Source: GCA-2746605 sp963710615 (lineage in GTDB: Bacteria > Bacteroidota > Ignavibacteria > Ignavibacteriales > Melioribacteraceae). Taken from it: a stretch of DNA of 64,000 bases. The translations under genes and the position numbers were made by a program. Under the pieces are notes generated by a model. The model did no database searches and was not told the DNA's origin. It saw nothing but the letters and a program-made list of their open reading frames with translations. The stretch's first letter is position 1, and each line of letters opens with the position of its first letter. Location of the stretch: the NCBI GenBank assembly GCA_963710615.1, contig CAVQBF010000008.1, positions 372,001 through 436,000 on the forward strand, written 5' to 3'. Positions 53,050 through 61,164 of the stretch are shown here, in pieces.

Positions 53050-53100
53050 ACTATGCATATTATTCGTTTAAACGAACAAAATGCATAGTGGATTTTTTAA
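53050..53100 (+). terminator. long palindrome, possible terminator
   Basis: Arms ACTATGCAT / ATGCATAGT (53,050-53,058 and 53,081-53,089) surround a perfect 14-base palindrome TTCGTTTAAACGAA (53,063-53,076), followed on the plus strand by GGATTTTTTAAA. It could end the aconitase transcript before the sigma-54-like promoter at 53,138. Confidence 0.5.
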
Positions 53101-53137
53101 ATACCTCAAAAACCACTTAAAAATACAACATTTCTTT

Positions 53138-53153
53138 TGGCACTCCATTTGAA
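53138..53153 (+). promoter_or_regulatory. sigma-54-like promoter of the VIT-domain gene
   Basis: Reads TGGCAC-TCCAT-TTGAA: exact -24 box, exact spacing, -12 with the TTGA form also seen at the flgB and fliL promoters. The predicted start near 53,164 leaves a 25-base leader with a GGAGG ribosome site. Confidence 0.65.
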
Positions 53154-53188
53154 TATTTAGTCAATAACATTAATTCATTGGAGGCAAA

Positions 53189-55334
53189 ATGAAACGGGTA
53201 TTTACAACTTTATTAACAATCATATTAATTTCTTACAGTTCACTATTTGCACAAGAAAGCTTAAGGGTTATCGATCCACAATCTTGGTGGTCAGATGATT
53301 GGGGCACAATTGAAGAGGCTACACTTTCTATTCGCCCTCATGGAATTTATATGGAATACGGACTCTACCTCACCTTTTCTGCAAAAGATACATATTTCAA
53401 TGATAATGATGTTTTGGAAGTTGAGTTTTTATTTGATCTTCCGCCCGGAACAATTGTAAATGATCTTTGGCTATGGATTGGTGATGATATAATGAAAGCA
53501 CAAATAATGGATCAATGGACAGCTTCTTCAATCTACGAAGAAATTGTTAATCGTAGAAAAGACCCGGCGCTCCTCATAAAACGGGGCAAGCAAAATTACG
53601 AGTTAAGAATTTATCCAATGCTTGGTAATGAAACCAGAAAAGTAAAGATAAATTACTTAGTTCCAACTCAATGGTATCCAAACTCTGTAGCTTCATCATT
53701 ACCTATGAATTTATTGAATGCTTCCAGAAATAAATTAGAAAAACTCGATGTTATCTATTTCCCAAAAGAAGAATTTGGCGAACCAAAAATTAATGAGTTA
53801 AGTAATCTAAAATTTGGCTTGCACCAAGATTCTACTTTCACGGACTACTGCGGAGCAGAGATTAAAGGTGATGATATTATGAACACACTAACCTTTAGTG
53901 TAAAATCGCCAATGAAAAACGGTTTTTATGTGAATAAAATCTCTAATGATGAAGATGGAATTTATCAATTAGCCTATTTGCCTTCATCACATATTGAAGA
54001 TAATTCCATCAAAGAAAGTCGCATTTATGATTGATTATGATCAGAATAAGAGCAGTATTTCTCTGCAAGATTTAATGCTAAATATTAGATCTTTACTTAA
54101 GGAACAGTTTACAAAACTAGATTCATTCAATATTTTTTACTCTAAGCTGGAAGTAAAGCAGGTCTCTGAAAATTGGCTTGCGGCTGATTCATCAATCATT
54201 GAAAATGTACTTTTATCAATTCTCACCGATTCAATTTCATTCTATTCAAATTTGCCCTCGCTTCTAAACAGCGGAATTAATTTTGTTAAAGAAAACGGTA
54301 ATGATGCAAATATTATGCTTATTGCTAACTCCGACCAAGTTGGGGAAGCTGAAATTGCTAATCAATTATTGAAAGATATACAAACTTTAATGGATCCGGT
54401 TCTGCCTATTCACATTGCTGATTTTAATAATATTAACCAAAGATACCACTGGATTGGTGGCAGAGATTTTATTGGTAACGGTTATTTTTATATGAATTTG
54501 TCAAGAATAACTCATAGTAATTATCAAAAACTGGAGTACAACAATTCAATTTCTTCTATCCTAACTTCTTTAGTTCAGTCATTAAGCGGATTGATAACTT
54601 CATTTGATTTGCACACAAGTCTTGAAAATGGTTTTTGCTTCGGAAGATTTAACACAAACTTAAATGAGTCTATTTACTTGAACACGCCAATTTTGCAGAT
54701 CGGTAAATTTATGGGAAGTTTTCCGCTTGAAGTTGAAGTTTCGGGAGTTTACAATAAAGAAGTATTTACAAAATCTATTTCTATTCCGGAGGAAGATATT
54801 TATCAAGCTGATTCTGTAAGCAATACTATTTGGAATGGTAATTATATTTCCTCTTTGGAAACCGGATACGAAGGAAATGAGGAAATAAATAACATAATAA
54901 ACTATAGTTTGGAAAATAGAATTCTTTCATTGTACACTGCATTTTTAGCAATTGAACCGGGTGATTCAAGTGAATTTTGCTATGATTGCCAAGATGATAG
55001 TGACCTTGTAATTTCTGTTGATGAAACTGATGATGCAGAAATTGCTGACAGTTTATTCATTCAAGCTTATCCAAATCCATTTAATCCAACTACTACTCTA
55101 AATGTTAATTTGCCTAAAAATGTTGAGTTGAGTGAATTGAATATGAAAATCTATAATCTACTTGGTGAAGAAGTAATGAGCTTTGATCCTATGCAATATG
55201 CAGACAGCAGAAACTTTAAACTTACTTGGAACGGTCAAAATAATTATGGCGCGAATGTTTCAACCGGAATTTACTTTTTCGTTCTTTCAAATAAGGAAAT
55301 TAAGCAGACTGTTAAATTAATGTTAATGAAGTAG
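53189..55334 (+). CDS. secreted VIT-domain protein with T9SS sorting tail (one frameshift)
   Basis: It begins with a signal peptide (MKRVFTTLLTIILISYSSLF, AQ). A vault/inter-alpha-trypsin (VIT) domain follows (LPPGTIVNDLWLWIGDD; MKAQIMDQWTASSIYEEIVN; NYELRIYPMLGNETRKVKIN), then a von Willebrand A-like region (VAFMIDYDQNKSSISLQDL, without a clear MIDAS DxSxS), and a C-terminal Por/T9SS sorting domain (YPNPFNPTTTL, MKIYNLLGEEVMSF, GIYFFVLSNKEIKQTVKLML). The frame is lost near 54,011-54,018 (AAAGAAAG); removing one A gives about 714 aa. It is likely cell-surface bound or released and may mediate adhesion or interaction. A sigma-54-like promoter precedes it. Confidence 0.87.
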
Positions 55335-55363
55335 GATGGTTAGATAAAAGTATCAAGACAATT

Positions 55364-55392
55364 AGCCTACGATTTAAAGTCGTAGGCTTTCT
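55364..55392 (+). terminator. terminator after the VIT-domain gene
   Basis: A 9-bp perfect stem AGCCTACGA / TCGTAGGCT with a 7-base loop, then TTTCTGG. It lies 30 bases after the stop codon. The T-run is short. Confidence 0.7.
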
Positions 55393-55422
55393 GGATTCCC
55401 AATAAAATCATTTAGAAATGAC
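55393..55422. repeat. single unit of dispersed intergenic repeat (inverted)
   Basis: GGATTCCCAATAAAATCATT followed by TAGAAATGAC; in reverse it runs from GTCATTTC to GGAATCC, the same end signature as the other intergenic units. Confidence 0.5.
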
Positions 55423-55457
55423 ACTTTCACATCATAAAACAAAATCTTTTGTAATAG

Positions 55458-55961
55458 TTATACCTTCATTATCAAATCTTTATAAGATTTTCTTATTTGA
55501 TTATCCACATCCAATTCCAAAAACTTCACTACTTTTTCAAATTCTTCAATAGCTTCTTCTTTTGTAATATTTTTTACAACAGTTTCCAATTCTAAGAATT
55601 TACCCAAATCTTTTACAGAATCTAAGTGTATTCTTGTATTTTCATAAATGTAAAGCTTACGTTCTTTCTCAACAACTGTTTCTTTGTAAAAAGGTCATTT
55701 AAGTATTCCTCAACATTTTCACCTTTTAAGAAAAGTAAGGAATAATCACTCCAGCGTTCACCCTCTTTTTCGTTCCGTTTATATTTTACTAATTCAAATT
55801 TACCATTTTGTTCACGGAATTTTAACAGATCCTTTATCAAATTTGTAGTAGGTGTCCTTTTGTATTAAGGTACTAATACATTTTCCGCCGTTTTCATTAA
55901 TTCTTTTTATCATGTCATCATGAGAAGAAACTTTAATTTTTAGTTCAAGATTTAGTGCCAT
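55458..55961 (-). CDS. CYTH-domain protein (two frameshifts)
   Basis: The repaired protein of about 167 aa starts MALNLELKIKVSSHDDMIKR, where the ELKIKV strand is the ExExK-like CYTH entry; it continues QKDTYYKFDKDLLKFREQNG, KFELVKYKRNEKEGERWSDY, then ETVVEKERKLYIYENTRIHL and LDSVKDLGKFLELETVV. This is the class-IV adenylate cyclase/thiamine-triphosphatase (CYTH) fold with its acidic and basic tunnel residues. The first break near 55,832-55,836 is an extra base; the second near 55,686-55,690 is a missing T in a T-run. The activity (triphosphatase or cyclase) is unknown. The GAGGT ribosome site lies 4 bases before the ATG. Confidence 0.75.
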
Positions 55962-56060
55962 TTTACCTCTGAAACATTTTAAATTTAATAGGGTATAATT
56001 TTATGTCATTGACATTTAAAGAATAATAACTATTTTAAAGGTAAAAGAAAATTGAGACGT

Positions 56061-56708
56061 ATGATGAAAAAATTTATTCTGCTAGCTATTTTGGTTCCAC
56101 TTTTAAATATAAATGCACAAAAAATAGGTGAAATGGCTGAAGAAAAAAAGCCGATGAAGCTGCCTGATAATGCAGCAGGTATAGATTTGATGATTGGTGA
56201 AGGCGGTTTTGGATTAGGCGGTTTCTACAGACATCAGCTATCTACAACTCTAACCGGATTTATTGATTTTTCAATCTCTGAATCGAAACATTCAAAAGAG
56301 ATTGAACGATTCGATATTTTTGGCTATCCTCTTCCTATCTATGGAAAGAAAAATAGAGTTTTTGTGCTTCCACTTAACTTTGGGGTTCAATATAGATTAT
56401 TCAGCAATAGTTTAACAGATAATTTACGTCCATATCTTTCCGCTGGAGTTGGTCCTTCTATGTTTGTTACAACCCCGGCGCAGCAAGAATTCTTCAAATC
56501 ATTTGGTGATGCAAAAGCGCGATTTGGTGTAGGAGGATATGTCGGATTTGGTGCAAATTTTGGTGCTAATTCTAATAATCTTACCGGTATAAATATTAGA
56601 TATTATTATTTAAGCTTATTAAATGATGGTATTGAACAATATTTTGGTGAATTTGAAAAAAATCTTCAACATGTTGCATTAACAATTAATATTGGGATAA
56701 TGTATTAG
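56061..56708 (+). CDS. outer-membrane beta-barrel-like protein
   Basis: I prefer ATG 56,061 to a TTG at 56,052. The 215-aa protein has a signal peptide (MMKKFILLAILVPLLNINAQ) and alternating aromatic/Gly-rich beta strands (FGLGGFYRHQLSTTLTGFID; VLPLNFGVQYRLF; LRPYLSAGVGPSMFVTTPA; FGVGGYVGFGANFGANSNNL), ending HVALTINIGIMY with a terminal aromatic residue as in barrel proteins. It resembles the outer-membrane beta-barrel (OprF/OmpA-N-like) superfamily without any periplasmic domain. Function unknown; possibly surface or lipid related. Confidence 0.7.
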   Translation: MMKKFILLAILVPLLNINAQKIGEMAEEKKPMKLPDNAAGIDLMIGEGGFGLGGFYRHQLSTTLTGFIDFSISESKHSKEIERFDIFGYPLPIYGKKNRVFVLPLNFGVQYRLFSNSLTDNLRPYLSAGVGPSMFVTTPAQQEFFKSFGDAKARFGVGGYVGFGANFGANSNNLTGINIRYYYLSLLNDGIEQYFGEFEKNLQHVALTINIGIMY

Positions 56709-57067
56709 TATTCACTTGTAATTATCAAATTGAAATTCATTTCACATTCCAATATTATTTGGAGTAACAATTTTTAAAAGTGCTCTTTGTTGAAAAATCT
56801 TTCTCTTAGTTTATGTAACGAATTTCTCCATTCATTCAAAATGACCGCCCTTTATAAATCCCATTAATAATATTTCTATTATTTGGTTTCAGATATTCCA
56901 TAGTCCTAATTTCAATTTCTTCCAATTATTACTTAAACTCACACTTGTATTTATCGATTATAATGAGACAATGATGTCACCTGCAATTGTTTTATATCAC
57001 AAATTTTCAAATTTCCTTCAATACATTACAAGTAAGAACTTTAGGAAAATTTTTAGGAGAGACAAAA
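56709..57067. other. non-coding spacer upstream of the STAS gene
   Basis: About 360 AT-rich bases without a convincing gene. The only suggestive signal is a weak sigma-28-like site (56,934-56,960), TAAA-N15-ATCGATTA, about 108 bases before the STAS gene start. At the genome's base composition a match of this quality could be chance. Confidence 0.4.
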
Positions 57068-57457
57068 ATGAACCAAAATTTATTTGAAAGAAAAAATTTT
57101 TTGGAAAACAATTGGATGACACCAAATATATCTAATAATTTTTCATTCGATAAAAAGAATGATAACATGGTCGTAAAAGTAAATTTCTTGAGAGCCACTG
57201 CTTCCGAAGCTGACTCAATGAAAAAATATTTATTGAGAGTTAGTAAAGAAAATGATCAGCCAATAATCATAGACTTGAGCAGCTGTAATTTTGTAGATTC
57301 AACTTTTTTAAGTAGTATAATTTCGTTTAATAAATCATCCGACACAAAGATTAAGCTTGTAGTTGCTGATAAAAGACAATTAGCAATTTTCAAAATTACT
57401 AAGCTTGATTCTCTTTTTAATATTTACGACAGTTTAGAAGGAGCTCTTGTTTCTTAA
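57068..57457 (+). CDS. STAS-domain protein (anti-sigma factor antagonist type)
   Basis: I place the start at ATG 57,068 (MNQNLFERKNFLENNWMTPN) behind an AGGAGA site, giving 129 aa. Residues 38-126 form a STAS domain: NMVVKVNFLRATASEADSMK, then QPIIIDLSSCNFVDSTFLSS with the Ser-x-x-Phe-x-x-Ser type phospho-site region (DSTFLSS), LVVADKRQLAIFKITKLDSL and FNIYDSLEGAL. STAS proteins bind anti-sigma factors or act as partner-switch components; no kinase or phosphatase partner is beside it. It ends flush against the parA gene on the opposite strand. Confidence 0.8.
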   Translation: MNQNLFERKNFLENNWMTPNISNNFSFDKKNDNMVVKVNFLRATASEADSMKKYLLRVSKENDQPIIIDLSSCNFVDSTFLSSIISFNKSSDTKIKLVVADKRQLAIFKITKLDSLFNIYDSLEGALVS

Positions 57458-58237
57458 CTAATCAAAGACTGGAACTGAATTCCTTCTTATAATTTCTTCA
57501 GCTAAACTTTTATATGCAAGCGAAGATTTTGCTTCCGGATTATAATGCAATATTGCTTTATTGTGGAAAGTAGATTCAGAGACTTCAACATTTTTAGGTA
57601 TCACAATATTAAATAACTGGTTTGGAAATTCCTTCATTAAAATCTTTTTTGTGTAAAAAGCTGCTCTCGTTCTCGCTTCGTACATTGTAAGTAAAATTCC
57701 CTCAACCTTTAGTTTACTATTATGTTCATTCTTAATTACCTGCATATGTTTAAGAATTCTTACAACTTCGTTCAAAGAATACCTTGAAGCTTTAACGGGA
57801 ATAATTGCTGAATCGGCAGTCATTAATATGCTGGTAGTGGTGCCAATTAAAGATGGAGGACAATCAACAATCACATAATTGTATGAAAATATTTCATCGC
57901 TCAATATTTCTTTTATCTTAAATTCATCAGACATAAACTTCGATAATTTTATTTCATTAGCATAGTCCAGCCGCCGCATTGGAATAAAATCTAAATTATT
58001 ATCAGCTGTTTTATGAATGACAGTTTTAAATGATTTCTTAAAACTCAAGACATCGAGCAGATCTCCGGTAATTGATTTTGAATGTAAGCCTAAGGAAGAA
58101 GCACATTGTCCCGCCGGATCAAGATCTAGGAGCAGCACTCTTTTCTTATTTTCCGCAAGTGCAATTGCCAAATTCACAGCTGTTGTTGTTTTCCCTACTC
58201 CCCCTTTAGGAGTTGCTATTGCGATTATTCTACCCAT
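57458..58237 (-). CDS. ParA/Soj-type ATPase (no ParB nearby)
   Basis: The 259-aa protein has the deviant Walker A KGGVGKTT (near residues 11-18), LLLDLDPAGQCASSLGL and YVIVDCPPSLIGTTTSILM (Walker B). It is a chromosome- or cargo-positioning ParA. No parB gene is next to it. The stop is directly adjacent to the stop of the convergent STAS gene with no intergenic base. Its role could be chromosome partition or placing another complex, for example a chemotaxis or flagellar one. Confidence 0.9.
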   Translation of the reverse strand: MGRIIAIATPKGGVGKTTTAVNLAIALAENKKRVLLLDLDPAGQCASSLGLHSKSITGDLLDVLSFKKSFKTVIHKTADNNLDFIPMRRLDYANEIKLSKFMSDEFKIKEILSDEIFSYNYVIVDCPPSLIGTTTSILMTADSAIIPVKASRYSLNEVVRILKHMQVIKNEHNSKLKVEGILLTMYEARTRAAFYTKKILMKEFPNQLFNIVIPKNVEVSESTFHNKAILHYNPEAKSSLAYKSLAEEIIRRNSVPVFD

Positions 58238-58387
58238 TCAATTACAATTATTATTAAAATAATACATTACTTAAAATAGATATTTTCTCTGAAATATAAT
58301 CATTTTTGTATAACTTTCGATGACTTATATCATAATTCTTCAAACAATTTTTTTAAATTTGGGCTTATTTTCTAAGGAAATAGTTTT

Positions 58388-59842
58388 ATGAAATCAGCTA
58401 TATCTTTAATATTTTTAATTACAATTTTTAGTGGGAGTACTTTGCCTCAAAATTTCAACTCACAAGATATTTATAATGCATACTCCGAATATAAAGAAAC
58501 TGATATCCGCAGTAAACGAATTAAACATTCTGAACTCACAAAAAAAATAAATAAGATTAAGGAAAGCAATATTTTTAATGTTGAAGACGCCGGAAAATCT
58601 TTAGAAGGAAGAACTATAAGTTTACTTTCAATTGGAAAAGGAAAAACTAAAGTACTAATTTGGACTCAAATGCACGGCGATGAATCTACTGCAACCATGG
58701 CGCTTATTGATCTTTTTAACTTTTTTGAGGCAGATGATGAGTTTAATGAACTTAGAAAAGAATTATTGAAAAAACTGAAAATTTATTTTATACCTATGCT
58801 AAATCCTGACGGTGCTGAAGAATTTACAAGAAGGAACAGATTGGGTGTTGATTTAAATAGGGATGCACTTCGTTTAGAATTTCCTGAATCAAAAATCTTA
58901 AAAACCGTTAGGGATACGCTTAAGCCTAAATTTGCTTTTAACTTACACGATCAGAATACTCGTTATACCTCGGGGAATAGTTATCACTCGGCAACACTTT
59001 CTTTTTTAGCCCCTGCTTTTAATTATGAAAAGGAAATTAATGATGTCCGCGGTAACACGATGAAACTAATTGTAAATCTTTATGACGAATTGAATAAATA
59101 TATTCCGGGTCACATTGCAAAATATAAAGATGATTTCGAACCTCGTGCTTTTGGAGATAATTTTATTAAATGGGGAACAAGCTCTGTATTGATTGAATCC
59201 GGCGGTTGGAAAAATGATGATGAAAAGCAATTTATCAGAAAACTTAATTTTATTGCAATACTTACCGGGTTAAATTCAATTGCAAACAAATTGTACACAA
59301 AAGCAGATATTGATGTTTACCATAGTATTCCTTTCAATGACAATTTACTCTTCGATCTGCTGTTAAGAAATTTATCATTTAAATATAAGAATAATTCATA
59401 TACTGTCGATATTGGGATAAATCGTGAAGAAAAAGTTACAAAAGACCAGACACAAGATTATTATGCCGGCGTAATTGAAGATTGGGGTGACCTTTCAATT
59501 TTTTACGGTTATGATGAGTTAGATTTATCCGGTTACGAAATAAAAGAATCAAAAATATTTGATTTACCAATACAAAATATTAATGAGTTAGATCTGGATA
59601 GATTATTGAAAGAAGGTTTTGGTTTTGTTAAAATTGATTCAGCAAGTATAAAAAGAGAATTCTCAAGTATTCCCTTCAATTTAATTTTTGATAATTCTCA
59701 AATAAATTTAGAACCCCGTTTTAATGGACATGCAAATTTTACAATTTGGAAAAATAATAAATTGCGCTACAATGTTATTAATGGTTTCATTTATGATGTT
59801 AATTCTGATCTTGAACTGAAAAATAATGGGCTAATATTTTAG
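58388..59842 (+). CDS. secreted M14-family zinc carboxypeptidase
   Basis: The 484-aa protein has a signal peptide (SAISLIFLITIFSGSTLPQN) and an M14 domain: zinc ligands H and E in QMHGDEST, substrate Arg in RRNRLGVDLNRD, third zinc ligand His in FAFNLHDQNTRYTS, and a catalytic Glu in SVLIESGGWKND. About 150 residues follow as a C-terminal beta domain. It is probably a periplasmic or surface exo/endopeptidase, possibly of peptidoglycan (inference). The start is at ATG 58,388. Confidence 0.9.
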   Translation: MKSAISLIFLITIFSGSTLPQNFNSQDIYNAYSEYKETDIRSKRIKHSELTKKINKIKESNIFNVEDAGKSLEGRTISLLSIGKGKTKVLIWTQMHGDESTATMALIDLFNFFEADDEFNELRKELLKKLKIYFIPMLNPDGAEEFTRRNRLGVDLNRDALRLEFPESKILKTVRDTLKPKFAFNLHDQNTRYTSGNSYHSATLSFLAPAFNYEKEINDVRGNTMKLIVNLYDELNKYIPGHIAKYKDDFEPRAFGDNFIKWGTSSVLIESGGWKNDDEKQFIRKLNFIAILTGLNSIANKLYTKADIDVYHSIPFNDNLLFDLLLRNLSFKYKNNSYTVDIGINREEKVTKDQTQDYYAGVIEDWGDLSIFYGYDELDLSGYEIKESKIFDLPIQNINELDLDRLLKEGFGFVKIDSASIKREFSSIPFNLIFDNSQINLEPRFNGHANFTIWKNNKLRYNVINGFIYDVNSDLELKNNGLIF

Positions 59843-59948
59843 TAACTCTTTTAAATCAGCGTAGTTATTGATTTATTGATTAATAATTCCTATTTTGATA
59901 ATCACATTTTTTTAATAAAACTAAACCAACTCAAGGCAGGTGAAAAAA

Positions 59949-60146
59949 TTGGTAGGCATTAATATTTCAGAAAATGAAAATATTGATAGAGCTCTAAAGA
60001 GATTTAAGAAGAAATACGAAAGATCAGGTATACTTAAAGAATACAAAAAGAGAACATTCTTTACAAAACCATCTATTGAAAAACGTATGGAAAGAATTAA
60101 AGCGAAGAGAAGAGCTTATAAAGAAAATTTAAGAAACAGAGTTTAA
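59949..60146 (+). CDS. rpsU: 30S ribosomal protein S21
   Basis: The gene opens in frame with GTG 59,940 or TTG 59,949; the second is better because an AGGTGA site lies 5 bases before it, and it gives VGINISENENIDRALKRFKK, matching the usual S21 start. The 65-aa protein continues YERSGILKEYKKRTFFTKPS and IEKRMERIKAKRRAYKENLR. S21 is a basic small-subunit protein in initiation. A strong terminator follows. Confidence 0.95.
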   Translation: MVGINISENENIDRALKRFKKKYERSGILKEYKKRTFFTKPSIEKRMERIKAKRRAYKENLRNRV

Positions 60147-60178
60147 TAAAAAGTCCGGTACAAACCGGACTTTTTTTT
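60147..60178. terminator. bidirectional terminator between rpsU and LOG-family gene
   Basis: A perfect 9-bp stem AAGTCCGGT / ACCGGACTT with a 4-base loop is flanked by an A-tract and a T-tract on both strands, so it can stop rpsU (plus) and the LOG-family gene (minus, stop at 60,177). Confidence 0.9.
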
Positions 60179-61001
60179 ATTTAACACTTAAATAATGTTC
60201 TTCAAAATAACTTACTATTTTGTTAAACATTTGATCAACATCAGAGCAAAAATCAAATAATTTTAGGTCTTCTTCACTTATCATTCCGTTATCAATAAGC
60301 GGCTGAAAATTAATAATACTTTTCCAGTATTCTTCATCATAAACAATCACTTTTAAATCTTTCTTAATTTTGCCCGTTTGCATTAGAGTCAAAATTTCCA
60401 TTAATTCATCTAATGTACCAAATCCACCCGGAAACACGATAAGAGCCTTAGCTAAGTATGCGAACCAAAATTTTCTCATAAAGAAATAATGAAACTCAAA
60501 TGCTAATTCTTTCTTCACGTATTTATTGACAAACTGTTCAAATGGAATGCTAATATTTAAGCCAATTGAATAACCGCCGGCTTTTTTAGCTCCTTTATTA
60601 GCTGCTTCCATAATTCCGGGACCGCCTCCGCTGCAAACTATAAATCTTTTTTTATTGGTCGGCAACTGCATTGACCACTTAGTTAACTTTTCAGAAAGTT
60701 CAACTGCATCTTCATAATATCTAGACATTCTAACAAGAACTTCAATTTTCTTCAGTTTTTCAGCATAATCTCTTTTTTTTGAATTATAATTTTTCTTAAA
60801 ATCGAGCAATAATTTATTTGCATCTCTCTTGGATATTAGTCTTGCAGAACCAAAAAACACTATCGTGTCAACAATATTGTGTTCTTTAAATCTAGATTGA
60901 GGTTCCAAAAACTCGGATAGTATTCTTATTATTCTTGCGTCTTTAGAAGTTAAAAAATCAATATTTCTGTAAGCTTTTTCTGGTAAATTACTTTCTTTCA
61001 T
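60177..61001 (-). CDS. LOG family protein (possible cytokinin/nucleotide phosphoribohydrolase)
   Basis: The 274-aa protein has the LOG signature GGGPGIMEAANKGAKKAGGY and PGGFGTLDELMEILTLMQTG. An N-terminal ~90-residue helical extension is of the type seen in longer LOG proteins (TIGR00730-like). Members cleave ribose-5-phosphate from modified AMP; the substrate here is not known. It is convergent with rpsU over a shared terminator. Confidence 0.88.
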   Translation of the reverse strand: MKESNLPEKAYRNIDFLTSKDARIIRILSEFLEPQSRFKEHNIVDTIVFFGSARLISKRDANKLLLDFKKNYNSKKRDYAEKLKKIEVLVRMSRYYEDAVELSEKLTKWSMQLPTNKKRFIVCSGGGPGIMEAANKGAKKAGGYSIGLNISIPFEQFVNKYVKKELAFEFHYFFMRKFWFAYLAKALIVFPGGFGTLDELMEILTLMQTGKIKKDLKVIVYDEEYWKSIINFQPLIDNGMISEEDLKLFDFCSDVDQMFNKIVSYFEEHYLSVK

Positions 61002-61164
61002 TCTACATTAAACTCCATTTTTCAAAATAAAAAAACCGACTTTTAAGATACATTTAAGTTTTCAATTATCATAAAAATGAGTCGGATAATTTGTGATTTT
61101 ATTTTGTACATAATTTGTCTCTATTTTTATTTATGTTTTCACTCAATAAAAATTAAAACTCTCT

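Noticed and set aside
10919..55334. Programmed +1 frameshifting as the cause of all split genes
   Set aside because: The breaks have varied contexts, occur in homopolymers and hit genes not known for recoding; consensus error is simpler.
56934..56960. Firm sigma-28 promoter upstream of the STAS gene
   Set aside because: Only CGAT of the -10 core matches, and one chance match is expected in this amount of AT-rich spacer; kept only as a remark.
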